From the NCBI GenBank assembly GCA_021790995.1, contig JAJYFA010000007.1, positions 1 through 52,463 of the forward strand: a DNA stretch of 52,463 bases, given 5' to 3'. This document shows, one piece after another, positions 18,538 through 26,566 of the stretch (positions within the stretch are counted from its first letter, which is position 1; each line of letters opens with the position of its first letter). Source of the stretch: Acidobacteriota bacterium. Lineage in GTDB: Bacteria > Acidobacteriota > Terriglobia > Terriglobales > Acidobacteriaceae. Both the position numbers and the translations under genes were made by a program. The notes beneath the pieces are model-generated. The model ran no database searches. It had not been told where the DNA came from and worked only from the letters and a program-made list of their open reading frames with translations.

Positions 18538-19791
18538 TTACTCGTACCGCAATGCCTCGGCCGGAAGGACGGACGCTGCCGCCGATGAGGGATACAGCGT
18601 AGCCAACAGCGAGATTCCGATCGAAACCAGAGAGACGATGATGCCGTCTAGGGCGCGCGGCGCGAAGGGCAGTGTATCAATCGAGTAAACCTCGGCCGAA
18701 AGATGAATGAAGTGATAGTAGCCGCCGGCCCAGGAGGCAAAGTAGCCAAGCGCCAGGCCCAGCACCGTGCCGATCACGCTGATCAGAAAGCCCTGAAGCA
18801 TGAAGATGCGCCGCACCTGGCCGGGAGCGACGCCGAAGCTCATCATGACGGCGATGTCGCGCGTCTTTTCCATCACCATCATGGTCAGCGCGATGAGAAT
18901 GTTGAGCGCGGCTACGATGACGATGAGCCCGATCACGATAAACGTAACCACCTGTTCGAGCTTGAGGGCGCGGAACAGGGCGCGGTTCTCGTCGGTCCAA
19001 TTGGTTGTCATGTAGCCGTGGCCGGCGGCTTTCTCAATCTCGCGGGCAATCCGTGGGGCGCGGTTCAGGTCGTCTACCTTGAAACTGATGACGGAGAGCA
19101 GGTCGGGCTCGTCGAAGAGCCGCTGCGCATCGGCCAGGCGTACGAAGCCCATCTCGGAGTCGTACTGGAAAAAGCCGGAGTGATAGGTTCCCGCCACGCG
19201 AAAACTCATGTACTTGGGAACGATGCCGCCCATCGGCGTCAGCTCCCCCTGCGGGCTGATCACCATGACGGAATCGCCCACCATCACGCCAATGCTCTCG
19301 GCCAGATCGCTGCCAAGGACGATCGGCGGCAGCGCCCCGCCCGCCGCGGAGGCCCCTTGCGCTTGCGGCTCAAGCGCCGCAACCGAGCCCGGCGTAGCGG
19401 TCAAGAGCAGGTCGCTCACCGTTCGCTCATATTGGGGCACGATGCCATCGATGAGCGCGTAGCCGTCGCGCGCGCCGTGCGCCACCACCACCTGTTCGTA
19501 CAAGCCTGGCGCCGCGGCGGTCACATGCGGCAATTTGCGCAGACGCTCCATCAGTGGCTGCCAGTTGGAAATTCCCTTCCCTTCCGTCTGCATCAACTGC
19601 ACGTGCGCGACCGAACCGACGAGTTTATCCTGCAAATCGCGCTTCATGCCGTTGGTGATGGCGAGCGCAATGATGAGCGCGGCGACACCGGCCGTAACGC
19701 CCGCAACCGAGATGGCGGTGACAACACCCACCACGGCCTGCCGCCGTTTGGCCTTCAGATACCGTGCTGCTACGTAGAGCTCAAATCGCAT
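18538..19791 (-). CDS. Lipoprotein-releasing ABC transporter permease (LolC/LolE family)
   Basis: A 417-residue inner-membrane permease. It opens with FELYVAARYLKAKRRQAVVG and a first membrane helix, then a large periplasmic domain (about 45-270), and then three C-terminal helices (about 272-300, 320-350 and 375-400), the normal LolC/E layout. In this family it works with the LolD ATPase to move outer-membrane lipoproteins from the inner membrane to LolA. No lolD is in the window, and LolC, LolE and a single hybrid form cannot be told apart here. It starts only six bases after the stop of the secreted propeller gene, so both are probably one operon. Confidence 0.9.
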   Translation of the reverse strand: MRFELYVAARYLKAKRRQAVVGVVTAISVAGVTAGVAALIIALAITNGMKRDLQDKLVGSVAHVQLMQTEGKGISNWQPLMERLRKLPHVTAAAPGLYEQVVVAHGARDGYALIDGIVPQYERTVSDLLLTATPGSVAALEPQAQGASAAGGALPPIVLGSDLAESIGVMVGDSVMVISPQGELTPMGGIVPKYMSFRVAGTYHSGFFQYDSEMGFVRLADAQRLFDEPDLLSVISFKVDDLNRAPRIAREIEKAAGHGYMTTNWTDENRALFRALKLEQVVTFIVIGLIVIVAALNILIALTMMVMEKTRDIAVMMSFGVAPGQVRRIFMLQGFLISVIGTVLGLALGYFASWAGGYYHFIHLSAEVYSIDTLPFAPRALDGIIVSLVSIGISLLATLYPSSAAASVLPAEALRYE

Positions 19792-19797
19792 GGTGCC

Positions 19798-22107
19798 CTA
19801 CTGTCCCCGTGCGGGAATCACCGTCTTGGCCACGCCTGCATTATCGTACCGATCGCAGGCGCGGACCGTGATGAGGTGCTCGACGCCCTTTCCACCTGCG
19901 CCCTCATGCAACGGGACCTGGAATTCGTAGTGCTCCGTCTTTGAATCGGAGAGCTTGCCCGCCGGATCCACGTGCTGCCACGGCCCTGCGTCGAGCGAGT
20001 ACTCGGCGTGCGCAATCGGCGAGGCCGCATCGATTGCATCGAAGCTGACGGCGAGTTCCTTTTGACAATTCGCGCCAGTGCAACTTCCCTGCTGGCGAGC
20101 CGCCTTCAAATTAGCAATCGCCGGCGGCGTGGTGTCGATAACGAAGCGATCGCTCACCTTGTCGCCTGTCAGCGCATCGCCCGGCGTGTGCGAAGGCGCG
20201 TCAGAGGCGACGACCTTGATGCGATAGCCGCCGTCGGGAAGCTGCGTGGCATCGAAGCTGTACGCCGTCCTGGAGATTTTGTTTTTGAGCGGACGCCAGA
20301 CTGTCTCACCGTCGCCGCGCAGGTAGAGCGAATAGATTAGCTTGTCGCCGTCGTCATCATGCGCCGCCCAGCGCACAGTCACGCTGGTGTGGCTTTTCGT
20401 CGCCTGCAGTGGCGCATTCGAACCGCCGTCGAAGGAGACTGTTCCGTCCTGACCCGACGACGGGAACGTGATGTTCACCGTCTGGTTTTGGGGCATGGAA
20501 ATCTGCGGATTCAGGCGCGCTCCAGGGACCACCACCAGATCGTCGACGACCGGAGCGGAGTTTACCGGCAGATAGTTGACGCCCACACTGCTCAGAACGC
20601 CGCCGCTTTGCAGTTCGGTTTTCCACTGCAGGAAGCGTCCCGGCGGCGAAGCCACCTCGCCATTCTTGAGCGGCTGCCAGTCGTTCCAGCCGCGCACCGG
20701 TTGCTCGACGTTGCCCGAGCGGGTCAGAATCTCATAGCCTTTCGAGCCGGGGTCGATCTCGACACGGCCAAAACGCGCAAAGGCGCCGGCGTCGAGAACG
20801 TCACTGGCATACTCATGTTTCTGCGACGCGCCCAGCATGTAGACCTTGCCCGTGTTGCCCGTGCCAATGATGATGCCTCCCGAGCCTTCGGCGCTTTTGA
20901 ACGTGGTCAGGCTCAGGCCCTGCTGCGCTTGCAGGTGCGCGATATCGGCATAGCTGCCGTCTTCTTCAATGCGAAAGATGCGCCCGCGGTTGCCGCTGAG
21001 CACAATGAGTCCGTCGGGAGTTGCCGCCAGCGCGTAGACAATCTCCTGCTTCTCGGCCCAGAGCTTGCGCGGCGCCTGCCCTTCGGTCAATGCGTAAATC
21101 TCGGTCCCTTCGGGCACTGAGGAACTCGCATTCGCCGCCTGCAGAGAGCCGGGCTGCACAATCGTTATGCTCAACATGCCCACGCCCTGCACGGGCAACG
21201 GAGGCAGCGGATTGTGACTCTTGTCGCCCACGCTGGACGCGTAGATTGTGCCGCTCGCACCAATGGCAATGGATGTGATCTCCCGCCGTGGCGCCTCGAA
21301 GAGAACATATCCCCTGCCCTGGGGATCGATGCGATAGATGAGCCCAGAGCCATCGGATCCGGCAATGAGGTTGCCCTTTGCGTCCCACGCCAGTGCGCGG
21401 ATGTGGGCCTCATCGCTCTTGAAAAAGAGGTCTGGCGCGGAGCTGGGCTTTGCGGGATCGACGCGGTAGATCGCTCCCGGATTGCCGGTGGCGATATACA
21501 GTCGTCCCGCGGCGTCAAAAGTCAGTTCCCAGATGTAATGCGACTGAGAAGTCTGCTTCACTGAGTTTGCTTTGCTCGCTTCCGCGGCCTCTACCTTGGC
21601 GGCGTCGAAGACCACCGTCGCACTCGAATCGTTCTGTTTCTCTGTGGCGTTGGGATTCAGCTTGTAGACCTTACCGCTGGGCAGCGTCGCGGCATAAAGA
21701 GCGCCGTCCGGGCCCAGGCACAGAGCCTGGACGCTCAGATCCTTGGTCTCAAAGAGCGTGAACGGCTTTTCGCCTTTCTTCGAGGCCAGCCGAAGCACCG
21801 AGGCCGGTGTGCCGGTTGCGGCAAAGACCTGTCCGGCTTTATTCGCGGCGACCGCCCAAACAAACGTTGAAGGCGTGGTCAATTCCGCAGTAAGCCCCGG
21901 CCCCTGGCGCAGTTCGCCGTTGCTTTCAATGGCTACGCCATCGGGCGTTCCTTTTTCGAACTGCTCCATCTGCGACTGCACCCAGAGGTGCGTACCCTGG
22001 GCGGCAAGTGGGGTTCCAGGCATCAACGCAACAGCAAAGAGTGCCGGAAGAATGAGAGAGCCAGGAGCGAAAGGTGAGCGGCAAAAGAATCGAGGTGAGC
22101 AAAGCAT
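19798..22107 (-). CDS. Secreted beta-propeller protein, unknown function
   Basis: A 769-residue protein with a signal peptide (about 1-36, ending PGTPLAAQGT). Residues about 60-400 contain repeated blades such as GRLYIATGNPGAIYRVDP and GNLIAGSDGSGLIYRIDP, typical of NHL/SMP-30-like propellers. The second half holds beta domains of fibronectin or Ig character and a late Cys pair in GSCTGANCQKELAVSF. I do not recognise a catalytic site. GGAAG precedes the ATG at 22107. Its tight link to the LolC/E-type gene suggests a periplasmic or outer-membrane role, but this is inference only. Confidence 0.7.
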   Translation of the reverse strand: MLCSPRFFCRSPFAPGSLILPALFAVALMPGTPLAAQGTHLWVQSQMEQFEKGTPDGVAIESNGELRQGPGLTAELTTPSTFVWAVAANKAGQVFAATGTPASVLRLASKKGEKPFTLFETKDLSVQALCLGPDGALYAATLPSGKVYKLNPNATEKQNDSSATVVFDAAKVEAAEASKANSVKQTSQSHYIWELTFDAAGRLYIATGNPGAIYRVDPAKPSSAPDLFFKSDEAHIRALAWDAKGNLIAGSDGSGLIYRIDPQGRGYVLFEAPRREITSIAIGASGTIYASSVGDKSHNPLPPLPVQGVGMLSITIVQPGSLQAANASSSVPEGTEIYALTEGQAPRKLWAEKQEIVYALAATPDGLIVLSGNRGRIFRIEEDGSYADIAHLQAQQGLSLTTFKSAEGSGGIIIGTGNTGKVYMLGASQKHEYASDVLDAGAFARFGRVEIDPGSKGYEILTRSGNVEQPVRGWNDWQPLKNGEVASPPGRFLQWKTELQSGGVLSSVGVNYLPVNSAPVVDDLVVVPGARLNPQISMPQNQTVNITFPSSGQDGTVSFDGGSNAPLQATKSHTSVTVRWAAHDDDGDKLIYSLYLRGDGETVWRPLKNKISRTAYSFDATQLPDGGYRIKVVASDAPSHTPGDALTGDKVSDRFVIDTTPPAIANLKAARQQGSCTGANCQKELAVSFDAIDAASPIAHAEYSLDAGPWQHVDPAGKLSDSKTEHYEFQVPLHEGAGGKGVEHLITVRACDRYDNAGVAKTVIPARGQ

Positions 22108-22553
22108 TCTTCCGTTGAGTCTACTAGAGTTTTGAGGCCGCGCCGAACCCTAAGTGCGCGCAAGGAACCAGTGGGGCCAGAAACGTGCAGTTGCGGAGGA
22201 TTCCGGAGCGGAAGATCGATTGAAATTCGAAAAAGCAGCTTTCAGCCCGCCTGGCGCCTCCAAGCTGTTTTAGGCGCTGATTTTTGTGTGCCGGCACACA
22301 ATATGCATAGCATCAAACGATTATTTTATTTAATGAACACAGTTTTCATCAATAATGGACACTCTTGCTAACTTTTTCCACTGAGGTGTTGCCAGTCGTA
22401 TTTTCAGGAGACTACTATTCCGGTTAGTTTAGGGGGATTATGAGCCACCCCTCGCTTTAGTGCCACTATGCACACAGCTATTCCCAAGTTCCCAGAGATC
22501 CAACAACCAGCGGCGTCCGATTCCGTGGGCGCGCGCGGACGGAGCATCTTGAT
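22108..22553. other. Divergent 446-base intergenic region
   Basis: This region separates the propeller gene (minus) from the GvpL/F gene (plus). It holds a perfect 18-base palindrome (22284-22301), an AT-rich stretch at about 22318-22352 that may contain promoter elements, and no open frame that looks coding. I see no riboswitch or tRNA. Confidence 0.5.
22284..22301. promoter_or_regulatory. Perfect 18-base palindrome of CRP/FNR-like spacing
   Basis: The palindrome TTGTGTGCCGGCACACAA has TGTG and CACA half sites eight bases apart, the spacing used by CRP-family regulators (TGTGA-N6-TCACA), with the inner A and T exchanged. It lies 177 bases before the propeller start and 253 before the GvpL/F start, so it could serve either gene. 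A second site of this type lies before ccmF. Confidence 0.4.
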
Positions 22554-23393
22554 ATGGCGTGGTATGCCTACTGCATCGGTGAAAAACAAGCATTTCCAGA
22601 GTTAATGCGTCATCGCAAACCGATTCCTATGGAATCGGTATTTGGGGTCAGCGGCAATCAGGTTTTTCTTTATCCGGCAAGCGATCTTGCAGTCGTTGTG
22701 AGTCAGCACAACCCGGAAGAAGCCTACAACCAAAAGTCCGGGGTCGACCACGCACGGGTGATCGCGGACTGTTTTCGGCATTCCACCGTGCTTCCTTTCC
22801 GTTTCGGCACCGTCTTTCACGACGACGAGGCGTTGCGCAAGTCCATCCGTTCCAACCAGCGCCAGTTTCTCGGCAATATTGACAAACTTCGCGGCAAGAC
22901 CGAGATGCATCTGAAGATCTTCGTTGACGATTGCAGCTGCTACGAAGGAGAGAAGGAATCCAGTGGCGAGACTTCGGGCCGCGCGTATCTGAGCCATCTG
23001 AGGGAAAACGCTTCGCGTGCGCGTGAGCGGCAGACCAAGGGGCGCGCCGTCAGCTTCCAGATGCACAGGCTTTTTCAGCCGCTTGACGAAGAGGTAAGCT
23101 GCCGTCTGATGGAAAACGGCAAGCTGTTGCTCGATATTGCGCACCTCATCGATCGCAAATGCGTGGAACGCTACCAGAACAAATTCACCACGACCAGCGC
23201 CGTTATGCGCGAATGTCACATGCAGCTTTCGGGTCCGTGGCCGCCTTATCATTTCGTTCACAGACTTACCCGCTCCGCACATGCGCAGGCGCAGGCAGCA
23301 ACCCCGGCTCCAGTCCCTGCTCCGACGCCGGCTCCAGGCGCGACTGAAAGCTCTCCGGTCGTACTGATGGAGCCTGCGCACGCGTTCGTGTAG
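22554..23393 (+). CDS. Orphan GvpL/GvpF family protein
   Basis: A 279-residue protein of the gas-vesicle GvpL/GvpF family. Family signatures are AWYAYCIGE at the start, STVLPFRFGTVFHDDEAL (about 77-94), KLRGKTEMHLKIFV (about 111-124) and QLSGPWPPYHFV (224-235). In gas-vesicle clusters these proteins bind the shell protein GvpA and help nucleate or build vesicles. No gvpA, gvpN or other gas-vesicle gene is in the window, so this is a stand-alone copy and its job is open. A Pro/Ala-rich tail (about 242-265) is appended. GGAG at 22541 precedes the ATG. A strong hairpin terminator follows, so it is a single-gene unit. Confidence 0.9.
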   Translation: MAWYAYCIGEKQAFPELMRHRKPIPMESVFGVSGNQVFLYPASDLAVVVSQHNPEEAYNQKSGVDHARVIADCFRHSTVLPFRFGTVFHDDEALRKSIRSNQRQFLGNIDKLRGKTEMHLKIFVDDCSCYEGEKESSGETSGRAYLSHLRENASRARERQTKGRAVSFQMHRLFQPLDEEVSCRLMENGKLLLDIAHLIDRKCVERYQNKFTTTSAVMRECHMQLSGPWPPYHFVHRLTRSAHAQAQAATPAPVPAPTPAPGATESSPVVLMEPAHAFV

Positions 23394-23432
23394 TTTGCAG
23401 ACCGCGTGCACCCTATGCCTTGGTTTTCTCAA

Positions 23433-23462
23433 AGCCCAGGTCCCGATTTCGGGGCCTGGGCT
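23433..23462 (+). terminator. Strong hairpin after the GvpL/F gene
   Basis: A 13-base-pair stem: AGCCCAGGTCCCG, loop ATTT, CGGGGCCTGGGCT, with one G-T pair. It starts 40 bases after the GvpL/F stop. Only a weak T-rich tail (ATTCTGT) follows, so termination may be partial; it also separates this gene from ypdA. Confidence 0.6.
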
Positions 23463-23553
23463 ATTCTGTCGAGATCCTTTGCGCGGGCTTTCTTCCGGAT
23501 ACAGAGAAAGGTACCATCCCCATCCTGCCCGCCGCATGAACTAATCTGGAAAT

Positions 23554-24612
23554 ATGAATGGTACTACGGTGAACACCGCGCAGGATTCTCTTTTCGATTT
23601 CCTTGTGGTGGGCGCGGGACCCACCGGCCTGGCAACCGCCATCGAGGCGCAGAAAGCTGGTTTCCGCGTTGTGCTGGTGGATAAGGGCTGCATCTGCAAC
23701 TCGATCTTTCACTATCCCTCGCACATGACGTTCTTCACCACATCGGAGCTGCTGGAGATCGGCGGCATTCCCTTCCCGAGCCCCAACGCCAAACCAACGC
23801 GGAGCGAAGCTCTCGAATATTATCGGCAGGCCGCCGATCACTACAAGCTCGACGTTCGCCAATATCATCGCGTGGAGCGCATCAGCGGCGCGGACTGTGA
23901 TTTCACGGTGCACACCACGGATCGCTTTGGACGCCACGGCAAACTCAGGACGCGCAAGCTGGCGCTTGCAATCGGCTATTACGATCTACCCAACTGGATG
24001 GGCGTCCCTGGCGAGACGCTGAGCAAAGTTCACCACTATTACCTCGACCCGCACCCTTATCACGGCATGGACGTTGCCGTTGTCGGAGGCAAGAATTCGG
24101 CTGCTATCGCTGCCCTCGAACTCTGGCGTCACGGCGCGCTTGTCACTCTCATTCACAGGGAATCGGGGATGCATCAGCATGTGAAGTACTGGATCAAGCC
24201 CGACATCGAGAACCGCATCAAGAACGGCGAGATCAAGGCATACTTCGAATCGCATATTGTAGAGATCACACCGGATTCCGTCGTGGTGGAAACTCCCGCC
24301 GGCCCTCAAACTTTGCACAACGATTTTGTCTTCGCCATGACGGGCTATCATCCCGACTTCGGCTTTCTCGAACAGTTGGGAATCCGCCTCGAGGGGCCGG
24401 ACCGGCTGCCCATCTGCAATTCCGAGACACTGGAAAGCAATGTTCCCGGCATCTATTTAGCAGGAGTCGTTGTGGCGGGTGCGCGCACGAATGAGATCTT
24501 TATTGAGAACGGACGTTTCCATGGGCGGCAGATCGCGGCTTCGCTCGTCGCCCGGCTCAACGGACAGAGCGAGGAACCCCGGGCGGTTAGCCGGGACGTT
24601 CCAATAGGCTAA
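23554..24612 (+). CDS. ypdA: YpdA-family thiol disulfide reductase
   Basis: A 352-residue FAD- and NAD(P)H-dependent flavoenzyme. The FAD-binding motif is FLVVGAGPTGLATAIEAQKA (about 16-35); the family block YPSHMTFFTTSELLEIGGIP and KPTRSEALEYYRQ follow; the second dinucleotide fold is VAVVGGKNSAAIAALEL. A late block AGVVVAGARTNEIFIENGRF closes the FAD site. YpdA enzymes of Firmicutes reduce bacillithiol disulfide, and homologues occur in other phyla. Whether this organism makes bacillithiol cannot be seen here. The histidine kinase gene starts 21 bases after the stop. Confidence 0.88.
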   Translation: MNGTTVNTAQDSLFDFLVVGAGPTGLATAIEAQKAGFRVVLVDKGCICNSIFHYPSHMTFFTTSELLEIGGIPFPSPNAKPTRSEALEYYRQAADHYKLDVRQYHRVERISGADCDFTVHTTDRFGRHGKLRTRKLALAIGYYDLPNWMGVPGETLSKVHHYYLDPHPYHGMDVAVVGGKNSAAIAALELWRHGALVTLIHRESGMHQHVKYWIKPDIENRIKNGEIKAYFESHIVEITPDSVVVETPAGPQTLHNDFVFAMTGYHPDFGFLEQLGIRLEGPDRLPICNSETLESNVPGIYLAGVVVAGARTNEIFIENGRFHGRQIAASLVARLNGQSEEPRAVSRDVPIG

Positions 24613-24632
24613 GGCTTTGCGGGGGTAGAACA

Positions 24633-26540
24633 TTGCACATACGCTGGTGGCCACGATCCATTCGCTGGCAGATGCTGGCCAGCTTACTGGCTTTGGAGCT
24701 GCTTTCTCTTGGTCTCTTTGCGCTTTTGCTTTTCCGGCAGCAGACAAACGAGCTCACCGAGCGCGCCCACGCGCGCATTGCATACGAAGCCAGATCCCTG
24801 GCCCTGCAGGCCAATGAGGCGCTGCATCAACAGCAGCCGCAATGGGTTGGTCTTTCGGTCAAGATGATGGGCCATTCACCAACTGTCGCCCAGGCGAAGG
24901 TCACCGATCCAGCCGGAAATGTACTCTTCAGTAACGGAATCGAAGCCAACGATCCCACCCTCGAGCCAGCCGAGCTCAAACTCATCCCGCAGATCAAGCG
25001 CGATACCGCCAATTGTCTGACGCTTGCCGGCGACCGCTGGGAGTGCGTCTACCCCATCTACACAAGTGATGTACTGCGCGGTTTTGCGTGGGTGACCTAC
25101 GATAAGCTCTGGATGAACGAGCAGGTGGACTCGATTCTTCGCAGCACTGCGATCTTCGGCGCCATCTGGGTGATCGCCTCGGCGATCCTGGTGTTGATCA
25201 TGGGCCGCTCCATCGCTCAGCCCATCTCCGTACTGCACCGTGGCGCCACAGCCCTGATGCACGCGCCGGAAGATGTGAGCCATTTCCCGCTGCCGGTTTC
25301 GGTTCATAACGAAATCGGCGATCTGATTGAGACATTCAACCGCATGGTCGCATCGCTGGCCGAGCAGCGCGCAGGCCTCAACGACACGCTCTCCCTGCTC
25401 GACTCAATGCTGGCCAATGCGCCCATCGGCCTGGCGTTTGTCGACCGCAATAAGCGGTTTGTCAGGGTCAATCATGTCTTCGCCGACCTGACCGGAGTTG
25501 CGGTCAGCCGGCATCTTGGCCGTACCTTCGCGGATCTGTTGCCGCCAAGCGCAACGCGCGAGGTGGAAACTGCCGTGGAGCACGTCTTTCAAAGCGAAGA
25601 GCCGGTTCGCAATCTGGAACTGAACGGTGAAGGCGGCAAGGCCCGCAGGCCGTGGACATGGCTGCTTAGCGCCTACCCTGTGCGCACCACACCCGCTCAG
25701 GTGCGCTGGGCGGGTGTCATTGCCCTCGACGCCAGTGACCGCAAACGCAACGAAGAGGCCTTGCGCCGCAGCGAAAAGCTCGCCGTGACGGGCCGCCTGG
25801 CTGCGTCCATCGCACACGAAATCAACAACCCACTCGAAGCCATTACGAATCTGCTCTTCCTGCTTCGCAACTTCAGCGACCTGCCCGAGCCCGCCAGACA
25901 ATACGCCACCATGGCGGAGTATGAGGTGCGCCGTATCTCCGAAATCACCCAGCAGACGCTGCGCTTCTATCGCCAGCCAACGCAACCGGCGCGCACCGCG
26001 CTCTCTGAACTGCTCGATTCTGTCCTGAGCCTCTATCAGGGGCGCATCAACTCCCTCGATCTCCATGTCGAGCGCAAATATGACCCGGAGTTGACTGTTT
26101 TCTGCTTTGCCGGCGAGATCCGTCAGGTCTTCGCAAATCTGATCGGCAATGCGATCGACGCCAGTTCACCTGCCGGCCGGCTGCTGGTGCGCGCCCGCCG
26201 CTCTCGCGATTGGAAGAACCCCGCTCAGGCTGGAATCCGCTTTGCCGTTGCCGACACGGGCTCGGGCATGGACCCCGACGTTCGCGAACACATCTTCGAG
26301 GCTTTTTTTACCACCAAGGAAGTGACAGGAACCGGGCTGGGACTCTGGGTGAGCCACGAAATCGTCTTGAAACACCACGGCTCCATCCGCGTGCGCAGCC
26401 GCTCCGCAGCACAGGCAAATGCCGCGCCTAAATCCAGCTCCGGAACGGTCTTTGAAGTCTTCATCCCCGACAATCCTGACTTTGCCAAAGAGATCGCCGC
26501 AGCCCATGCAAAAGCCTCGGCGGCTGCAACAGCATCCTGA
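24633..26540 (+). CDS. PAS-containing sensor histidine kinase
   Basis: A 635-residue inner-membrane kinase: membrane helix 1 (about 12-34), extracytoplasmic sensor (about 35-170), helix 2 (about 171-191), HAMP linker (about 192-245), PAS domain (about 250-365), HisKA with the phosphorylated His395 in ASIAHEINNPLEAI, and an ATPase domain with N box QVFANLIGNAIDA, DTGSGMD and GTGLGLWVSHE. The start is TTG 24633, with GGGGG ten bases before. It lies 21 bases after ypdA and is probably co-transcribed with it, which suggests a link to thiol or redox status, although the sensor ligand is unknown. No response-regulator gene lies beside it. Confidence 0.9.
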   Translation: MHIRWWPRSIRWQMLASLLALELLSLGLFALLLFRQQTNELTERAHARIAYEARSLALQANEALHQQQPQWVGLSVKMMGHSPTVAQAKVTDPAGNVLFSNGIEANDPTLEPAELKLIPQIKRDTANCLTLAGDRWECVYPIYTSDVLRGFAWVTYDKLWMNEQVDSILRSTAIFGAIWVIASAILVLIMGRSIAQPISVLHRGATALMHAPEDVSHFPLPVSVHNEIGDLIETFNRMVASLAEQRAGLNDTLSLLDSMLANAPIGLAFVDRNKRFVRVNHVFADLTGVAVSRHLGRTFADLLPPSATREVETAVEHVFQSEEPVRNLELNGEGGKARRPWTWLLSAYPVRTTPAQVRWAGVIALDASDRKRNEEALRRSEKLAVTGRLAASIAHEINNPLEAITNLLFLLRNFSDLPEPARQYATMAEYEVRRISEITQQTLRFYRQPTQPARTALSELLDSVLSLYQGRINSLDLHVERKYDPELTVFCFAGEIRQVFANLIGNAIDASSPAGRLLVRARRSRDWKNPAQAGIRFAVADTGSGMDPDVREHIFEAFFTTKEVTGTGLGLWVSHEIVLKHHGSIRVRSRSAAQANAAPKSSSGTVFEVFIPDNPDFAKEIAAAHAKASAAATAS

Positions 26541-26566
26541 GTGTTCTCGGGGCTGCTGCATCTTGC

